Shown in pieces: positions 52,765 to 62,101 of a stretch of 64,000 nt of DNA. A program made the translations under genes and the position numbers. The DNA is from Longitalea luteola. GTDB taxonomy: Bacteria; Bacteroidota; Bacteroidia; Chitinophagales; Chitinophagaceae. The notes beneath the pieces were generated by a model. The model was given only the letters and a program-made list of their open reading frames with translations. It had not been told where the DNA came from and searched no databases. Each line of letters opens with the position of its first letter. Position 1 is the first letter of the stretch. The DNA is taken from NCBI RefSeq assembly GCF_017356035.1, contig NZ_JAFIQX010000011.1:208506-272505 (forward strand). Reading direction: 5' to 3'.

Positions 52765-53328
52765 ATGGCGTACAAAATCTATGACGATGGTGTCGTGATT
52801 CGCATTGAAAACGGCACTTCAGTTCTCTTTGTCTCAAAGGCTCAGGTAAAAACCATTGACACCATTGCCAATGGTGTGGTTCGGTTGGATATTGGTGAAG
52901 GTCCACTTAAAAACGTGTTTCTGCGTTATTCCGAGGTAGAAGTACCTGCGGTTACCTCCGGTGAGCAGCTTCGGGATGCGATCAAAAACATGATGCCCAA
53001 TCTTACGGAAGAAGCAGGCATTTTGAACGAGCTGACTAATATTAAAAACCTGCTCAATACTTTAAAAGACACTGAAGCCGATCTGCTTAAAACCGAACCA
53101 ACCCGTATTGACGAATCGCAGCCCAATGCTGTATATAAGGGATGGCATAAAGGGAGTGGTGCTGCCACGGCCCCGGAATGGGCCATTCTGAAAATTACCC
53201 AAACCGCCGACAATATTCTGTACGAGTGGGCAGATGGCAGCACCCGGCAAACCAACATCTGGAACGAGAGGTACAACCTCACATATCGGCCACTGAATTA
53301 TATAGTGAGTATGGAGGCCATATCGTAG
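52765..53328 (+). CDS. Uncharacterised 187-aa protein, possible virion attachment component
   Basis: Residues 1-65 are strands (MAYKIYDDGVVIRIENGTSV, VVRLDIGEGPLKNVFLRYSE). A short coiled coil (ILNELTNIKNLLNTLKDTEA) follows, then a C-terminal beta domain (WAILKITQTADNILYEWADG, TNIWNERYNLTYRPLNY). A W..R..L.Y ending of this kind is often seen in phage tail-fibre tip or baseplate-associated proteins, but no family was recognised. Its place after the lysis genes and before the DNA-modifying genes fits a late structural gene. Confidence 0.55.
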   Translation: MAYKIYDDGVVIRIENGTSVLFVSKAQVKTIDTIANGVVRLDIGEGPLKNVFLRYSEVEVPAVTSGEQLRDAIKNMMPNLTEEAGILNELTNIKNLLNTLKDTEADLLKTEPTRIDESQPNAVYKGWHKGSGAATAPEWAILKITQTADNILYEWADGSTRQTNIWNERYNLTYRPLNYIVSMEAIS

Positions 53329-53355
53329 CCGTTCCACTGCAAGATCCTATCGCTT

Positions 53356-54033
53356 ATGGCAATGAATCAGGTGACAGTATTTAAAGAAGTTCTCCAGCAG
53401 CCGATTTTGGTGTCATTGTTTGACTATAGCGGTTGTTGGTCGGCACCGTACCGGAAGGCTGGTTACCGAGTGCTTCAGGTAGAAAAGAAGTTGGGCTTTG
53501 ATCTTTACAAATGGGATTACAAACAAATCAGGCAGGGGCTGGTGGGCGGTATTTTGGCCGCCCCGCCCTGTACTGATTTTGCTACCAGTGGAGCGCAGTA
53601 TTGGAAAAGGAAGGATATAGATGGACGTACAAAAGAAAGTGTGCAATTGGTTAAAAAGATTTTGGAAGTGGTAAAGTATTTCCGACCCCGGTTTTGGGTC
53701 ATTGAAAATCCTGTGGGGAGATTGAATGATTTAGTGCCTGAATTAAAATCTTACGGACCGTGGTACTGGCAACCGTATTGGTTTGGTGATCGTTGGACTA
53801 AGAAGACAGGTCTATGGGGCGTATTTAAAAAACCATCAGTTCAGCATAAAACTTTACTGGTTCGCTATAGCAAACAAGGTTCGTGGATACAAATGCTTGG
53901 TGGCAAATCAGAAACTACCAAAGAGTTAAGAAGTATTACACCTCCTGGTTTTGCTCAATCATTTTTTGATGCCAACCCTTTGGAAACAAAAACAGTAAGC
54001 AGCAAGAGCCGCCAGCTCCCTATTGCTGCTTAA
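53356..54033 (+). CDS. C5-cytosine DNA methyltransferase-like protein (phage type)
   Basis: 225 residues. Motif I is unusual (VSLFDYSGCWSAPYRKAGY), motif IV is clear (GGILAAPPCTDFATSG with the catalytic Cys of PPC), motif VI reads WVIENPVGRLNDL (ENP rather than ENV), and a late motif reads RSITPPGFAQSFFDANP. The protein is shorter than typical Dcm enzymes and has little room for a target-recognition domain. It probably modifies the element's own DNA against restriction. The next gene starts 7 nt downstream and also contains a methyltransferase domain. Confidence 0.85.
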   Translation: MAMNQVTVFKEVLQQPILVSLFDYSGCWSAPYRKAGYRVLQVEKKLGFDLYKWDYKQIRQGLVGGILAAPPCTDFATSGAQYWKRKDIDGRTKESVQLVKKILEVVKYFRPRFWVIENPVGRLNDLVPELKSYGPWYWQPYWFGDRWTKKTGLWGVFKKPSVQHKTLLVRYSKQGSWIQMLGGKSETTKELRSITPPGFAQSFFDANPLETKTVSSKSRQLPIAA

Positions 54034-54040
54034 TTTTTTT

Positions 54041-57000
54041 ATGAAGTATCCTAACGTAAAAGAAATAGTTTTAGGTGACCAGCTTAATGTGCCGGAAGTT
54101 CAGATTTCATATTCTCGAACTGTTGACAGTTTATCGAGCCTGCCGCAATCAAAAAATGATGCGGATGGATTTGTAACTGCTATCGACAAGCTTTTATCAG
54201 ATAAAACGCCACAAAATAAAAAATCTGTCGAAAAACTTGCCGCTACTTTTGGTATCACTGATAAAACCCACGTTAAGGAATTAACAGAGCTTGCCATTGT
54301 AAAAAGAGCAAGACAGCTTGCTCACAGCGGAGGGACAATTAAAGACAGATTTGATAAGATTGTTGATCTGTATAATTCGCAAGTGAACTTATCCCACCGC
54401 ACTTCCCAATCCATATTACTACAACAATATTCTACTCCTGCGCCTATTTCATATCTGGCCGGTGTGTTTTGCGGCATCGATAGCTCTGAACCAAGTAAAA
54501 TATTTTTTGAGCCATCTGCTGGCAATGGGCTACTGACTATCGCTGGTTATCCGAGTTCCTTTATTGTAAATGAAATTGACAGCTTTCGCAATCAAAACCT
54601 TCAAATACAAAAATTTAAAAAAGTAACTCAACAAGACGCAACCAAACCGTTTGCAGAATATTACAGGCAGTTTGATGCCATTTTAACCAATCCTCCCTTT
54701 GGAATTAGTGAACAAGAAATATTGTATGACACCTTTCGCATTGTATCGTTGGAGCATGTTATGGCGCTAAGAGCTCTAGACTGCATGAAAGATTATGGAA
54801 GGGCAGCTATTATTATTGGCGGTCATACAAGATGGGATGATAAAGGACGAATACAGGCAGGCAAAAACAGGATATTCTTCAATTATTTATATAGCCGTTA
54901 CAATGTTCTTGACGTTATAATGATTGACGGCCATAAACTCTATTCACGTCAGGGAACAGCTTTTGATGTACGGTTGATATTGATAGATGGCAGAAAGGAA
55001 ACTCCTTCTGGAAATGCACCCTTATTTAACTTACAACAAGATGTAGAAGTAAAAACGTTTGACGAATTATTTAACCGGGTGATGGATGCTAAGGAAGCAA
55101 CTTATAAATCTATCTCTTTAGGTTCAAAATACCTTACTGTTTATAAAAAATATGCGTCGATCAAACCTGCTTACCCAGATTCCATTCTTTTATTAGAGGA
55201 AGGTTTTGAATACTTCATATTTGGAAGCGATGCCGAGAAACTTTTAAGGGAAATAGACTTTACCGGTGCTGGCGAAGTGGAATACCAGGGTGAAAAAATT
55301 AAAATGATACGTTTTCCTGCAACATCGCTTCAAACGTATGTGGCCAAAATTATAAAGGCCGGGTATATGCACAGAGCTGTAGGGCAATTTGAAAATTCAA
55401 AAAGTTACGACATGAAATTAATAGAATTAGAGGCTGAAGCGCTACAACTTGAGTTACAGTTACTCAAAACAAATTTTGAAAATGGTTTAGGTGCTATAAT
55501 TCCTAGCAATATAAACAACAATAATTATGAGCTCTATTTGCATTTCAGAAACAGATACCGAGAATATTTTAAAATACTTGTAGTAATTAAGAAAGTTCTT
55601 ACCGGCGAGTACGAAACTTTCGATCAGGATGCCGAACGCCTTATTTATATGTTCTCATTACCCCTGACACTATTTTCAATAATAAAAGGGAAGAAGGTTT
55701 ACGGCATGACATTTAATGAAAAGAAGCTTTTAGAAATTAAAAACCAACTTTACCACGCAGGATATGTTATTGCAATCATAGAAGATACTGAAACCGAGGA
55801 AACAAATCGTTCTGAACATGACCTTTCAGGTGTAAATTATTTATACAAAGATGGCAGCGGCAATGATGAAAAAATGTTTAAAGAGTGGTCAAGATTAAAA
55901 AAGTCATATCCTGATACAATTATTTTGCTGGAAGAAGCAACTACATTTCAAACTTTTGATTACGATGCTTATATAGTTTATAATGTCAGAAAAAATTATG
56001 ATTTCAAACACAAAAATCCAGATTTTTATGTGAAGGCTCTTAACTGTTATGGATTTCCCTATTTTGCTCAACAGGGAATTTTAAGAGAAGATAGGCCGCT
56101 AATTGAGCAACTGCTTTTGGAAGCTGGCTATAAACCTTTATTTATTGAAAATGAAAAGGCGCATTACAAATGGCCGACAAGAAAAGAACTAGAACAGTAT
56201 GAATTAGAAAAAGGGCAAGCGCATAATGCAAAGGATAAAGCTAACTACCGCGTATGGGTTCGAAATAAAAATCATGGGACAAAAAATGTTCTCTTTATAA
56301 AGCAAGGTGCTCGTCTCTATACAACCTGGGAAGGAGACGCTGAAATAGCACGACAGGTAATCGACAATTTAAATTTCTACGACAAAAAATCAATACGTGA
56401 TTTATTTGGGAAGGTAATTCAAGGAATCAGTGCCCGTTCGACCAACCTTAAACACTATGTTGATGTTTTTCATAAAAAAGGGTATACCATTGTCTTTTTG
56501 AACGAAAATAATGATGGCAAAGGCTTTGACTACTCCGTTGATGTTACTGATTATATTGATGAAGATGGTAGCGTTCGCCATTGGAGAATGTTTGAGCATT
56601 ACAAGATGCTTAAAGGGCAGAATCCAAATAAACTTATTCTTTTTGAAACTCCTGGAACATATACAACGTTTGAAGGAGATGCTGAGACACTGGCAAGGGT
56701 TTGCAAGATTAGGTATATTAAATCGACAGGTACAGAATATTCTTTAATGGCCGGTGTTTCCAAAGAAACATGGAAAGAACGCTTATCGCTCCTTACTAAT
56801 GCCGGTTATGAAGTAATGATAATTGAAAACAGCAGGGGGGCTGAAGATCTTGGCGCAGTCTATCAACCGGCATCCGAAGCCTGTATAAAGCTCAATACTC
56901 AGGTTCCGGATTCGATGGCCTTTGAAACTCATTCGTTTTTACAATTGATCAAACAAGAAGTAGGCGGTGACATTGATAACTTCGTTCGGCACCGATTGGG

Positions 57001-60000
57001 CTATCCAACCAAAGCAGCACTTTGTAAAGTGCTTTCTGCTGAACAGATCGATGCGGTTGCAGTAGCCATTTACAATATTGAAGCTCGTGGTCAGGGTATG
57101 ATCATTGGTGACCAGACTGGTATCGGCAAGGGTCGTATTGCTGCGGCCATGATCCGGTATGGTGTGCTGCAAGGAAAAACTCCTGTATTCCTTACGGAAA
57201 AAGCAAATCTGTTCAGTGATATATACCGTGACCTCAGCGCAATAGGATCAGGACATTTAAAACCCTTCATTGTAAATAGCCGGGAGCCAAAATCCGATAT
57301 TAAGGATGAAGATGGTAATGTGGTGTACCAGGCGCCACCGCCCACAGAGCAAAATAGCATATTTGAATCCCGCCAGGTTCCTGCTAAATATGATTTTGTG
57401 GTTGCTACTTATACGCAGTTCAATTCTGCCGAAAAAAAACCGGTTAAGCCTAATTTTCTTCGTGCGATAGCCGAGGATAATATTCTAATCCTGGACGAAG
57501 CGCATAACTCATCTGGTAGTTCTAACACGGGTGAGTTCATGCAGGGGGCGATCCGCCATACACGGGGTGTGCTGTTTCTATCCGCCACCTTTGCCAAACG
57601 GCCGGATAATTTGCCCATATATGCCATGAAAACTGCGATTGCAGATTGTAATATGACAAGGGATGATTTGGTAGACGCCATTACAAAAGGTGGCGTAGCA
57701 CTACAGGAAGTACTTTCTTCGCAGCTCGTGGCCGAAGGTCAAATGATACGCCGTGAACGCAGTTATGAGGGCATTGAGGTAAACTATATTACTCTTGATG
57801 ACAAAGCGCCGGAGCATAGGGCAATTGCCGATAATATTACCGAGATTTTACGGGACATTATCGCCTTTCAGACCACCTATGTTGACAAGGAAGTAAAAGA
57901 TCTGGATGAGATTGCAGTAGCGGAAAGCAAGGAGGTCGAGATCAGAGAAGGTACAAAACAGGCAGGCGTTGACAACATTCCTTATTTCTCCAAGGTTTTC
58001 AACGTTATCAATCAAATGCTTTTCAGTCTGAAGGCTGAGGCCGTTGCTGAAAAGGCTATTGCTCGCCTCCGGGAAGGCAAAAAGCCGGTGATTGCATTTG
58101 CCAGCACGATGGGCAGTTTTATTGAAACAATGGAAAGCGACACCGGTATGCCGGTGGGCGATGGCGATACGATTGATGCCGAATTTTCGGAAGTGCTTCG
58201 CCGTGGTCTGCAAGGTATTATGCGCTATACTGAAATAGGAATTGATGGTAAGTCCGAATATAAACAGTTTCAGATTACAGATTTCCCCCCGGATGCTCAA
58301 CTGGAATACCAGCGCATTAGCGAGAAAATTGAATCAGTATCAACTGGCATTACTATAAGTCCCATTGATATTGTTATCAGAAAGATCAAACAGGCCGGTT
58401 ACACGGTTGCAGAAGTGACCGGAAGAAAGTTTGAGCTACAGTTTGATAAACATGAGCGTAAGGCACTTGTACTTGCCCGTAAACGTATCAATACCAATGA
58501 TGCCTTCCGAATGTTCAATAATAATGAAGTGGACGTGCTGATGATCAATCAGTCCGGTAGTACCGGCGCATCTGCCCATGCCATACCTACTGCAAAAGTT
58601 CCAAAAGACGAGGTGAATCAACGGGTGATGATCGTCTTGCAGGCCGAGTTAGACATATCCACGGAAGTTCAAAAGAGGGGAAGAATTAACCGTACCGGCC
58701 AGATTCTAAAACCTATTTATGACTATGTGAGCAGTGCGATTCCGGCAGAAAAGCGGCTGATGATGATGCTTCAGAAAAAACTCAAATCCCTCGATGCCAA
58801 TACCACTTCCAATCAAAAGCAATCGGCTAAAATTCTGGATGTTCCCGATTTTTTAAACAAATTCGGAGATAAGATTGTCCAGGAATACCTGGCTGATAAC
58901 CCGGAGGTAAATAAGCTTTTGGACGACCCACTTTATATGGAAGATTCAGGAAGTGATAGCGGCAGCAAAACCCCTATAGAAGATGCCGCCATGAAGGTAT
59001 CGGGCCGTGTAGCTGTTCTTTCCACCCAAATGCAGGACGAGTTTTATACAGATATTTCAGAAAGGTATAATGATTATGTAGATTACTTAAAACAGATCGG
59101 TGAGTATGATCTGGAAGTAGAAGCGATGAATCTGGAAGCGGAAACCATATCTGCTAAGGTGTTTAAGATGGGGAAAGGTACGGACAGCGCCTTTGGTGAG
59201 GATAGCACGCTGGAAACTGTAAAAGTCAATGTGCTTAAAAAGCCGTTTTCAAAAATTGAACTTGAAAACCTGCTAAATGAATCGCTGAAGGGGGAAAATC
59301 CGCAAAAATTACAGCAAGAGTTTTTGCAGGAATATACTTCTGAAATACAAAATAAACTGCGTGAGCTTACCTCGGAAGTGGACACAAAATATGACCAGCT
59401 TATCCGTGATATACCCGGTGAAAGGCAGATAAAAAAGTTGGAAGGTGACCGTGACGCCTGGAACCAGGCGGTAAGTGAGCGGACAAAGGAGCTGGAGGAT
59501 GCAAGAGTTGCCATGCACATAAAAAATGAAAAGACCTTTGAAAACCGTAGCTCTGCACTGAAAAAGGCACTTAATTATTTCTATATTGGTCGATACGTAA
59601 ACTATCCTGTAAAAACTTTCGGAACTGACAGTGAAATAGTGCCCGCTGTATTTCTTGGGTATTTGATAGATAGAAAAAAGAAAAATCCCTATGCCCCCTC
59701 CGCTATAAAACTTCGCTTTGCCATTGCAAACAGTTCGAAGTATCTGGCGATTCCTGCAAGCTATAGCCAGGATATTATGTCAATTATTGGAGCGAGCGTT
59801 GATCTAAAAGAAGTTGATATACCTACGCTTTTAAATGGCTGGGATAATTACATTCAGAAGCGTAGTGCTGACAGGGCAACGCGACACATTATTACCGGTA
59901 ATTTGCTGCAAGCGTTCAGTGACCAGGTTGGTAAACTGGTAAGCTATACCACCATAGACGGCCAGGTAAAGAAGGGTATCCTTATGCCGGAGCATTGGGA

Positions 60001-60496
60001 TCCGGTTGAGCAGTTGCAGGATAAGGTTATTGTACCCATATTAAAGGCGCTTCCAATCATACGCTCCTTAGTGAGCGGCCATCACATTGTTACCAATGAC
60101 GGCCTTTCCATCTTCCGTACCGGCGACTATTATAAACTGATTGTTTCTGCTTCTCGCAGTAAGGGTGGTGACATCTATCTCGATAAGGATATTCTTTCGT
60201 TGGTTGAGAAGAACAACTTTGAAAAGACTTCCGATAAGATGGTTGCCATGCTAGGTGACGGTAAGATAAGTGAACTTGTAGAAGTGCTTCAGAATAATCA
60301 CAGTTGTTCCATGACAATACAGTCTTATCAATTAAAGGAGATTAATAAAGAAGCTATCCGCAGCAGTAACAGGAACAGAATTGAACTACCGCCGCCGGAA
60401 GAAGCCCCACCGGTAAATAACTCTATGGCCAAAATCCGCATTTTGGAACTGGAAGCAGAAGCACTTGAATTGGAACTTTTATTACTTGCTGCATAA
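54041..60496 (+). CDS. Giant N6-methyltransferase / MutS-I-like repeat / strawberry-notch helicase protein
   Basis: 2151 residues from ATG 54041, chosen because the frame's first codon overlaps the upstream gene. Order of parts: (a) an N6-adenine-type methyltransferase with motif I FFEPSAGNGLL (~156) and DAILTNPPFGI (~217); (b) residues ~367-930, five tandem repeats resembling MutS domain I; (c) a strawberry-notch superfamily-2 helicase with Walker A GDQTGIGKGRIAA (~1027), DEAH in ILILDEAHNSSG (~1151), the SATF motif and GRINRTGQ (~1547); (d) a coiled-coil-rich end. The heptad phrase LELEAEALELELLLL at the C-terminus also occurs at residues ~458-475. It is the kind of very large multidomain protein that phages and conjugative elements use to protect or prepare their DNA. 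Confidence 0.88.
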   Translation: MKYPNVKEIVLGDQLNVPEVQISYSRTVDSLSSLPQSKNDADGFVTAIDKLLSDKTPQNKKSVEKLAATFGITDKTHVKELTELAIVKRARQLAHSGGTIKDRFDKIVDLYNSQVNLSHRTSQSILLQQYSTPAPISYLAGVFCGIDSSEPSKIFFEPSAGNGLLTIAGYPSSFIVNEIDSFRNQNLQIQKFKKVTQQDATKPFAEYYRQFDAILTNPPFGISEQEILYDTFRIVSLEHVMALRALDCMKDYGRAAIIIGGHTRWDDKGRIQAGKNRIFFNYLYSRYNVLDVIMIDGHKLYSRQGTAFDVRLILIDGRKETPSGNAPLFNLQQDVEVKTFDELFNRVMDAKEATYKSISLGSKYLTVYKKYASIKPAYPDSILLLEEGFEYFIFGSDAEKLLREIDFTGAGEVEYQGEKIKMIRFPATSLQTYVAKIIKAGYMHRAVGQFENSKSYDMKLIELEAEALQLELQLLKTNFENGLGAIIPSNINNNNYELYLHFRNRYREYFKILVVIKKVLTGEYETFDQDAERLIYMFSLPLTLFSIIKGKKVYGMTFNEKKLLEIKNQLYHAGYVIAIIEDTETEETNRSEHDLSGVNYLYKDGSGNDEKMFKEWSRLKKSYPDTIILLEEATTFQTFDYDAYIVYNVRKNYDFKHKNPDFYVKALNCYGFPYFAQQGILREDRPLIEQLLLEAGYKPLFIENEKAHYKWPTRKELEQYELEKGQAHNAKDKANYRVWVRNKNHGTKNVLFIKQGARLYTTWEGDAEIARQVIDNLNFYDKKSIRDLFGKVIQGISARSTNLKHYVDVFHKKGYTIVFLNENNDGKGFDYSVDVTDYIDEDGSVRHWRMFEHYKMLKGQNPNKLILFETPGTYTTFEGDAETLARVCKIRYIKSTGTEYSLMAGVSKETWKERLSLLTNAGYEVMIIENSRGAEDLGAVYQPASEACIKLNTQVPDSMAFETHSFLQLIKQEVGGDIDNFVRHRLGYPTKAALCKVLSAEQIDAVAVAIYNIEARGQGMIIGDQTGIGKGRIAAAMIRYGVLQGKTPVFLTEKANLFSDIYRDLSAIGSGHLKPFIVNSREPKSDIKDEDGNVVYQAPPPTEQNSIFESRQVPAKYDFVVATYTQFNSAEKKPVKPNFLRAIAEDNILILDEAHNSSGSSNTGEFMQGAIRHTRGVLFLSATFAKRPDNLPIYAMKTAIADCNMTRDDLVDAITKGGVALQEVLSSQLVAEGQMIRRERSYEGIEVNYITLDDKAPEHRAIADNITEILRDIIAFQTTYVDKEVKDLDEIAVAESKEVEIREGTKQAGVDNIPYFSKVFNVINQMLFSLKAEAVAEKAIARLREGKKPVIAFASTMGSFIETMESDTGMPVGDGDTIDAEFSEVLRRGLQGIMRYTEIGIDGKSEYKQFQITDFPPDAQLEYQRISEKIESVSTGITISPIDIVIRKIKQAGYTVAEVTGRKFELQFDKHERKALVLARKRINTNDAFRMFNNNEVDVLMINQSGSTGASAHAIPTAKVPKDEVNQRVMIVLQAELDISTEVQKRGRINRTGQILKPIYDYVSSAIPAEKRLMMMLQKKLKSLDANTTSNQKQSAKILDVPDFLNKFGDKIVQEYLADNPEVNKLLDDPLYMEDSGSDSGSKTPIEDAAMKVSGRVAVLSTQMQDEFYTDISERYNDYVDYLKQIGEYDLEVEAMNLEAETISAKVFKMGKGTDSAFGEDSTLETVKVNVLKKPFSKIELENLLNESLKGENPQKLQQEFLQEYTSEIQNKLRELTSEVDTKYDQLIRDIPGERQIKKLEGDRDAWNQAVSERTKELEDARVAMHIKNEKTFENRSSALKKALNYFYIGRYVNYPVKTFGTDSEIVPAVFLGYLIDRKKKNPYAPSAIKLRFAIANSSKYLAIPASYSQDIMSIIGASVDLKEVDIPTLLNGWDNYIQKRSADRATRHIITGNLLQAFSDQVGKLVSYTTIDGQVKKGILMPEHWDPVEQLQDKVIVPILKALPIIRSLVSGHHIVTNDGLSIFRTGDYYKLIVSASRSKGGDIYLDKDILSLVEKNNFEKTSDKMVAMLGDGKISELVEVLQNNHSCSMTIQSYQLKEINKEAIRSSNRNRIELPPPEEAPPVNNSMAKIRILELEAEALELELLLLAA

Positions 60497-60511
60497 AAAC
60501 TATTTAACCCT

Positions 60512-62020
60512 ATGATTACAATTGAAAACTACTTTGATCAGATACAAAACATAGATAGAACAAACTTCCCATCTGCTCTTTCGGCGGGGCACAATTTTAT
60601 TGTGAAGGCCACGGACAACGGAAATGATCTTGCTGCGTATAACATGAGTGACAAGGTCAAAAATACGATTGATCTTTACCTGGATAAATTGAATGCATTT
60701 ATTTCTGGAAGTAGTAAGAAGGAAACAAAGCAGCCAAGAAAAGCAAAAAAGGGTGCTGGCCATACGGTAGCTATTGATGAATATATGCCCGCGCAGGAGC
60801 CAATTCCTACCGAAAATAAGAAAACGAAACACTCAAAGAAAAATAAGGTGATTGCTTCGCAAACTGCACCTGTACTTGTTGAAAAAATACCTGAAGAACT
60901 TCGCTTTATAAAGCGTTTTGTGTATTTGAATGGTAAATCAAAAACAAAGGATGAAATATTGAGGTTTATCAATTCGCTTCAGAAAGCCATAGTCGAAAAG
61001 CGTATTCGTAAAACTTCCAATTGGGCTGATCAAATCAGACTGATTCAAAACAAACTGATTGACTGGTATAATAGCATGAAGCAGAAGATTTCTATTGATA
61101 TAGAAAAGGAGGGTTTTTATAATGACCTGAAAGCATTGGTTTATAGTGAAGCGATAATGCCATCCATAAATTTCATTAAACGATACATCAGTTTGAATGG
61201 AAAACCTGATGTAAAGGATAAAGCTAGAAAGTTATTGGAACACATCAATAAAGCATTTGATAAAGGAAAGTTGACAAATTCGGATTTGTATATTTCTGCA
61301 ATCAATGACATCAAGGGAAACCTTGAAGAATTTCTTGCCAATAAACGCGAAAAAACATTACAGATAGAAAAGGCGGAATTGAACGGCTTACAAGGCATTT
61401 TAGGCTGTGCCTGTACCCCTCTAAACGGGTTGGACGGAAAACCGGCTATTATGAACAGTATGGATTTTGCCGAAATGCAATTTGATACATTAGGCTTTAC
61501 CGGTAAATGGCTCAGGCTGATCGGTGACCCGTCATCGAATTTTTCGGTAATGGTTTTTGGAAAACCTAAAATGGGGAAATCATACCTGTGCGTAGATTTT
61601 GCCGGATACCTGGCACGGAATCATGGGAAAGTGCTGTATGTGGCGAAGGAAGAAGGACTTGATATGACTCTCCAGAAAAAGCTAAATGAAAAGCATGTGG
61701 CTCATCCCAACCTATTTGTTGCTTCTGTATTGCCGTCAAATCTTGCTAAATATAACTTTGTTTTTCTCGTTAGTGTAAACAGAATGGGTTTAATACCAGA
61801 AGATCTCAACAAGTTAAAGGCGGCAAACCCTGGCAAATCTTTCATTTTCATTTTCCAGACAACTAAAGACGGAAAGTTTCGGGGAGCCAATACTTTTCAG
61901 CATGATGTGGATGTGGTGATTGAAGTGCCCGAAAAAGGGAAGGCAGTGCAGATGGGAAGATTTAACCAGGGTGGTGAGATTGATATTTTTGAAAGAGACG
62001 ATTGGAGAATGGCAGCATAA
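60512..62020 (+). CDS. RadA/KaiC-like RecA-fold ATPase with duplicated helical repeat
   Basis: 502 residues. Residues ~130-290 contain two copies of a helical unit (EELRFIKRFVYLNGKSKTKD and SINFIKRYISLNGKPDVKDK). LNGLQGILG and LNGLDGKP (nt 61378-61442) lead into a RecA-like core: Walker A VFGKPKMGKSYLCVDFAGYL, the region FIFIFQTTKDGKFRGAN and QHDVDVVIEVPEKGKAVQMG. The Walker B strand reads YNFVFLVSVNRMG with no acidic residue at its end, so hydrolysis may be weak or use another residue. It could be a packaging, replication or recombination ATPase. It is closed by a terminator at 62064. Confidence 0.8.
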   Translation: MITIENYFDQIQNIDRTNFPSALSAGHNFIVKATDNGNDLAAYNMSDKVKNTIDLYLDKLNAFISGSSKKETKQPRKAKKGAGHTVAIDEYMPAQEPIPTENKKTKHSKKNKVIASQTAPVLVEKIPEELRFIKRFVYLNGKSKTKDEILRFINSLQKAIVEKRIRKTSNWADQIRLIQNKLIDWYNSMKQKISIDIEKEGFYNDLKALVYSEAIMPSINFIKRYISLNGKPDVKDKARKLLEHINKAFDKGKLTNSDLYISAINDIKGNLEEFLANKREKTLQIEKAELNGLQGILGCACTPLNGLDGKPAIMNSMDFAEMQFDTLGFTGKWLRLIGDPSSNFSVMVFGKPKMGKSYLCVDFAGYLARNHGKVLYVAKEEGLDMTLQKKLNEKHVAHPNLFVASVLPSNLAKYNFVFLVSVNRMGLIPEDLNKLKAANPGKSFIFIFQTTKDGKFRGANTFQHDVDVVIEVPEKGKAVQMGRFNQGGEIDIFERDDWRMAA

Positions 62021-62063
62021 ATTTTTTGTTAGTTGTAATTTATAAACAATCATATAACCACTT

Positions 62064-62092
62064 CCGGCGCTATGCAGCCGGTTTTTTTTTTA
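62064..62092 (+). terminator. Rho-independent terminator closing the main operon
   Basis: CCGGCGC (62064-62070) pairs with GC.GCCGG (62074-62081) and is followed by ten T. It separates the long structural and DNA-processing operon from the recombinase pair. Confidence 0.88.
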
Positions 62093-62101
62093 AACGTATC
62101 T

